Below are positions 7,951-11,394 of a DNA stretch of 11,394 nucleotides, piece after piece. Every line of letters starts with the position of its first letter. Position 1 is the stretch's first letter. The notes beneath the pieces were generated by a model. It did not search any database. It was not told the DNA's origin and saw only the letters and a program-made list of their open reading frames with translations. This stretch comes from Porogramme epimiltina. Taxonomy: Eukaryota > Basidiomycota > Agaricomycetes > Polyporales > Polyporaceae. Position numbers and translations under genes: made by a program. Location: positions 1 to 11,394 of the forward strand of contig FTLJ01001393.1 of NCBI GenBank assembly GCA_900155495.1, read 5' to 3'.

Positions 7951-8485
7951 CCGCCCCGTATGTGTATACAATACACTACTTGGGACCAACAACAAACCCT
8001 TCGCAATTTCATCGTCGGCACGTTCGGACTTCGCGGAATAGGGTAAAATCCGAGATCCAGTCTGATGGGCATAAACGCGCGAGCGAGCTAGGAATACAGT
8101 GGTGCTGGAAGAGGAGAGCGAGGTGCAAAAAAACGAAGCGAGCACGGGAATCGGCGACGGCGATGTCAAGTCGGGAGTCGGGAGAGGCCGTCGGGGAAAA
8201 GGGTAGTAGCAGTAGCAGTAATACTATATGGTACTCATCATAGGGGCCGCGAGAAGGTGCGGACAGGGAAGAGGGCGATGAAAAATTACGCGCGCCGGGA
8301 GGGCGCGACGGAGTATCGTATGGCGCCGCACGTACGCACGAAAGCGGGCTTATGGATGGCACACGTACGTATACAGTACTTATCTACGCTGGGTTATATC
8401 ATCGTCGCGATCCTATCGTATGCTATATTTCTGCTTGTATGAACGTGGGCGCGTCTCATGTCCGTCCGCACCGCGTCATGTGCAT

Positions 8486-8545
8486 GGAAAGAGAAGGAGA
8501 AGGGAAGGAGAAGGAGAGCAGAAGGGAAGGGAGAGGAAACAGGGA
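8486..8545. repeat. Purine-rich GA tract
   Basis: The plus strand is almost entirely A and G here, with GGAGAAGGGAAGGAGAAGGA as its core. The minus strand is the matching CT tract. Such tracts are common in fungal intergenic DNA and can form triplex structures. Confidence 0.6.
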
Positions 8546-8729
8546 TATGGGAGTGTGCGCCGCGGACCCAGCGCGTCGAGCGACGTGGCCGGGTCGCGAC
8601 GCAGAGAGATGAAGTCATGGGGAAGAGCACGGACGCACGATTCGTATCGTAGAACCCGCACAAACGATGTCGCGCGGGGCGTAGAGGGGCGAAAGGAATG
8701 TCCGCGTCCGAGAAGCCTTCTCTCCGCGC

Positions 8730-8747
8730 GACGTCGTCGACGACGTC
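8730..8747. repeat. 18-bp perfect palindrome GACGTCGTC|GACGACGTC
   Basis: The two nine-base halves are exact reverse complements. The element contains two GACGTC cores, the centre of the CRE-type site recognised by bZIP proteins, and one GTCGAC at the dyad. It starts 33 bases beyond the stop codon of the transcription factor gene, so it could act as an RNA hairpin in that 3' untranslated region or as a DNA site. Confidence 0.75.
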
Positions 8748-8779
8748 TCCAAGAAATGCAGCCGCGCGCTGCGCCGCGC

Positions 8780-11394
8780 TCAGCTCGATCCGTGCGCAGC
8801 CAGGCCTATGTTCCGCGACTCGCCGTCAAACGGCCTACCAAACGCCATCCGCACGTCGCGCCGCTCGTCTTCGGATTCTTCCCCCGCCGGCGACGCCCGC
8901 TCCGACTCCTCGTCCTCCGCGACATCGTAGTCCCACCCCGCAGGTCCGAGCAGGGCGCGCTTCGCGTTGTCGGGTCCGAGCGACTGCGACGCGAGGCGCT
9001 TGAATGACGGCCGGAACGCCGCATCTGCGGCTTGCGCGCCTTGGTGGTCGCCGCCGAACGCGTGCGCGAGCGACGAGCTCGCCTGGTTGGCCGTCGTGCT
9101 CGCGTTCGAGGGGATCGAGATGCTCGACCCGCCGCTGCCGCTGGTCCCGACACTAGACGTAGATCCGGGCCGATTCAGGAGCTCAGAGATCTTGCTCGCG
9201 CCAGAGGTTGGGCTATTCGAGAACGACGCGTGGGAGACGACGGGCGACATGCTCTTACTCTTCCCCAGCGGCGCGCCGGGTCCAGCGCCCACCGGGTTAG
9301 CGAGAGAGCCCTTCCGCCGGGGGACCAGGTTGAGGTTCATCGGCGCCTTCCGCGCCAACACCGCCTGCTCGTAGCTCTTCAGGTCCTCCGTGTCGTGGAG
9401 TGTCGTCCTCACGGTAGAGCTGTAGCCTCCCGCGACACCGTGCTGAGGCTGTCCTGGCGCGTTGTTGTTGTGCGAGTCGTAGTGGTCGCCCGTCGACGGC
9501 CGCTGGTACGAGCCGAGGCGATCCTCGGCGAATAGGGGAGGCGTCTTCATGCTCGGAAGGCTGTTCACGCGAGAATGCCTGCGCGTGGGGCTAGGCCGCC
9601 CGCCGAGCGTCGCTTGGCCAAGCTGAACACCAGGGCCAGTCGGAGTTTGAAGGGGAAGGAGCACCCCCGACGAGTTCGGCCCGGTGAGGGGAGTGCGGAG
9701 GTACTGCTTCCAGAAGTCGCGCATCTCTTTGCTCTCCCCACCTTCGCGTCCACCCTTGAGCTGAGCGATAAGATCTTGTGTAGGAGTTGCCAGCGAGAGC
9801 CCGCTCTGACCGCCGGACGCGCCAGGCGTAAAAGGAAGACCGGAGAAGAACGGCTGGCCGTCGGTCGCCAGCCCTGCGAGCACGTTCGGGTCGTCGAGAC
9901 TCATGAGACCAAAGGCAGAAGAGAACCCGCCCTCTCCCTCTTGCGGGTGGTGGCCTTGTTCCGGGACACCGTAACCGTCTTTGCCGCCCATCTCCGCTCT
10001 AGTGCGAAGATTGTTGAACGGAGGAAGAGGGAGATGAACGGAGCTAGAATTGGCGCTGCTGGGGATGGAATGAGTACTGGCAGTGCCAGCGTCGCTACCG
10101 TAGTCGCCTTCAGAACTGCTCACGTCGTCAGAGCGGGAATGTTGATGCAGCGGGGGTCCGTGATGGGACGCGAAGGACGAGGGGTGTGAGATGGTACCGG
10201 CATGAAAGGATCCCGTGCCATCCGTGTGGTAGGCCGAGGCGGGAGGGTGGCTCTGGAGGGTCGGCTCTCCTGACCCTGGAAACGGCAAGGACTGTTGGGT
10301 TGTACTGCGCGCGCCGTACGGGGCCTGTGGCGGATCCCACTGCGACGATGCCGAATACCTGTCATACTGGCTGTCCTGCGTCCCTGCTACAGCAGCATAC
10401 AGACCAGGGAGAGCGGCGCTACTGTCAGCCGACGGGGCGGGCTGGGCAATATTGAGCGCACCGTTGGGCAGGACAGTTGTCCGACCAAGCATGTCGGCTT
10501 GTACCCGAATGCGAGCCATGGGATCGGCGCTGTCGAGGGCGTCCCGGTGGATCATGGAAGGGATCGGGCTATCGGATGGGGCGAGGGCGGAAGCGAGAGG
10601 AGGAAGGGAAGGGTAGCCGGAGGCGTAGACGGCGGGGACATATTGATGAGGAGCGGGGGCATACATGCCAGCGAGGCTCATGGGACCCGGGGGAGGGGCG
10701 AGGAGGAACTCGTCGGGGAGACGGGGCGCACCGAGGGATATGGAATGGCGGCCATGGACGGAGGTGGGGACGGTAGGGGGCATGGGGTGGCCAGGTCCGG
10801 CCGGTGCGGTCTGGCGATGGAACTTGACGTACGTACACCTGCACTTCCGGTGGACACACTTGGCTATATGCGGCGAAAAGAGGTTAAAGAGGGGGAAATA
10901 TCGGCGAGAGAAGGTAAGACGCACAACAGGGATTTGCTCCGTCGCACGGCAGACTCGAAGTCACACACTGATCGCATGCTTGCTTCGAGGTCGTCGCTCG
11001 TGAGGCGGCTGCGGTGCCCTTGCGGCGTGAGGGAGCGGTGGTTGTGGGGGGCTTCTCCGAGGCGTGGCACTTGTTGATGTGTCGTGAGAGGAGGTCGCTG
11101 AGGAGGCGAGTGATTAGAGAAGAGGAAAATGGCGGGGGGAAGGCCGGAGAGAGCGAACCTTCTGGCAAATTGATCGCCACAGTGTTGGCACTTGTAGGGG
11201 CGGTCGCCCGTGTCTAGAACGCCACAGTGGGTTAGTGGATTGTCGGGGATCGAGGGAGAGTGGGGCGTGGGCGAGTGGGGCGGGTGGGCGCTGAAAGATG
11301 GAGAAGCCACTTACGGGAGCGCATGTGTCGGGCGACATGTTGGGGTCGGGTAAACGTGGACTGGCAGACTGGGCACTGCGGTAGGGGTGAGCAG
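8780..11394 (-). CDS. C2H2 and Zn2Cys6 zinc-finger transcription factor, 5' partial, five visible exons
   Basis: Exons 11394-11315, 11213-11159, 11097-10925 and 10863-8780 join in frame to give 796 residues; intron lengths are 101, 61 and 61 nt. The first 19 bases of the window end (11394-11376) may be coding or an intron tail ending in CAG. Finger 1 is C7-x2-C10-x12-H23-x3-H27 and finger 2 is C35-x2-C38-x12-H51-x4-H56, with the TGDRPYKC linker. A perfect fungal binuclear cluster follows: Cys 86, 89, 96, 102, 105 and 112, spaced x2, x6, x5, x2, x6, then TYVKFHRQTAPAGPGHP. All zinc ligands are present, so the protein should bind DNA in the nucleus. The remaining 680 residues are mainly Ser/Pro/Gly/Gln-rich and probably disordered. 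Ordered islands occur near residue 480 (EMRDFWKQYLRTPLTGP) and further on (DLKSYEQAVLARKAPMNLNL). The C-terminus is acidic. I see no fungal-specific transcription factor middle homology domain. The regulated genes are unknown. Confidence 0.92.

Larger units (their letters stand above)
7951..8779. other. Long stretch without a credible gene, likely regulatory and 3' flank
   Basis: This stretch holds the 3' flank of the transcription factor gene (next to 8780) and perhaps the promoter of a minus-strand gene below 7950. Visible elements are a short AGTAGC-type microsatellite at about 8202-8222, a purine-only GA-rich run from about 8485 to 8545, and an 18-bp palindrome at 8730-8747. The open frames on either strand are low-complexity and show no consistent splicing. 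Confidence 0.45.

Noticed and set aside
8967..9535. Plus-strand ORFs opposite the transcription factor
   Set aside because: They are shadows of the large final exon of the zinc-finger gene.
10864..10924. ATG at 10924 as the start of a 714-residue protein on the minus strand
   Set aside because: This segment is an intron. Skipping it restores the last two cysteines of a perfect Zn2Cys6 cluster together with the upstream exon, and reading through it breaks that pattern.
1..11394. tRNA genes, CRISPR arrays, transposons or bacterial operons
   Set aside because: No GGTTCGANNCC-type B box in a cloverleaf context, no regular spaced repeats, no transposase or reverse transcriptase motifs, and no Shine-Dalgarno-spaced gene strings were seen. 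The intron-bearing genes are clearly eukaryotic.
1..11394. A secondary-metabolite or other functional gene cluster
   Set aside because: A GST next to a transcription factor can hint at a cluster, but no backbone enzyme, oxidase or transporter is present and the genes share no evident pathway.

Overview
The window looks like nuclear DNA of a filamentous fungus, most likely a GC-rich basidiomycete (Agaricomycete). The reading frames break at short introns of about 45-110 nt with GT...AG ends. Codons favour G or C in the third position. The two recognisable regulatory families, an F-box protein of the large basidiomycete type and a combined C2H2 plus Zn2Cys6 transcription factor, are fungal in style. 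There is no prokaryotic operon structure, no tRNA or rRNA, no CRISPR array and no recognisable transposon. All gene models were spliced by eye from frame continuity and splice-site consensus.

Layout. (1) 46-919, plus strand: the 3' part of a Ure2p-like glutathione S-transferase, five exons visible, 5' end outside the window. (2) 920-1742: mostly non-coding, with one weak minus-strand ORF. (3) About 1743-2340, plus: an unrecognised multi-exon gene whose last two exons are convincing and whose start is not resolved. (4) 3181-2328, minus: an unrecognised 233-residue protein in three exons, meeting gene 3 tail to tail. (5) 5281-3610, minus: an F-box protein of about 498 residues in four exons, with leucine-rich spacing after the F-box. 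(6) 5282-5886: coding-like pieces on both strands, unresolved. (7) 6855-5887, minus: a low-confidence four-exon chain encoding an Arg/Ala-rich protein of no known family. (8) 6856-8779: GC-rich sequence with direct repeats, a 7-bp minisatellite, an alternating purine-pyrimidine palindrome, a purine tract and only weak ORFs. (9) 11394-8780, minus: the 3' 796 codons of a C2H2-C2H2-Zn2Cys6 transcription factor in five exons, N-terminus outside the window.

The genes do not form an evident pathway or cluster. They read as ordinary neighbours: a detoxification or redox enzyme, a ubiquitin-ligase adaptor, a transcription regulator and several orphan proteins. I found no convincing new biological system. 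The points most worth a second look are the three-module zinc-binding region of the transcription factor, the two competing models at the start of the F-box gene, the tail-to-tail overlap at 2316-2340, and the orphan genes.
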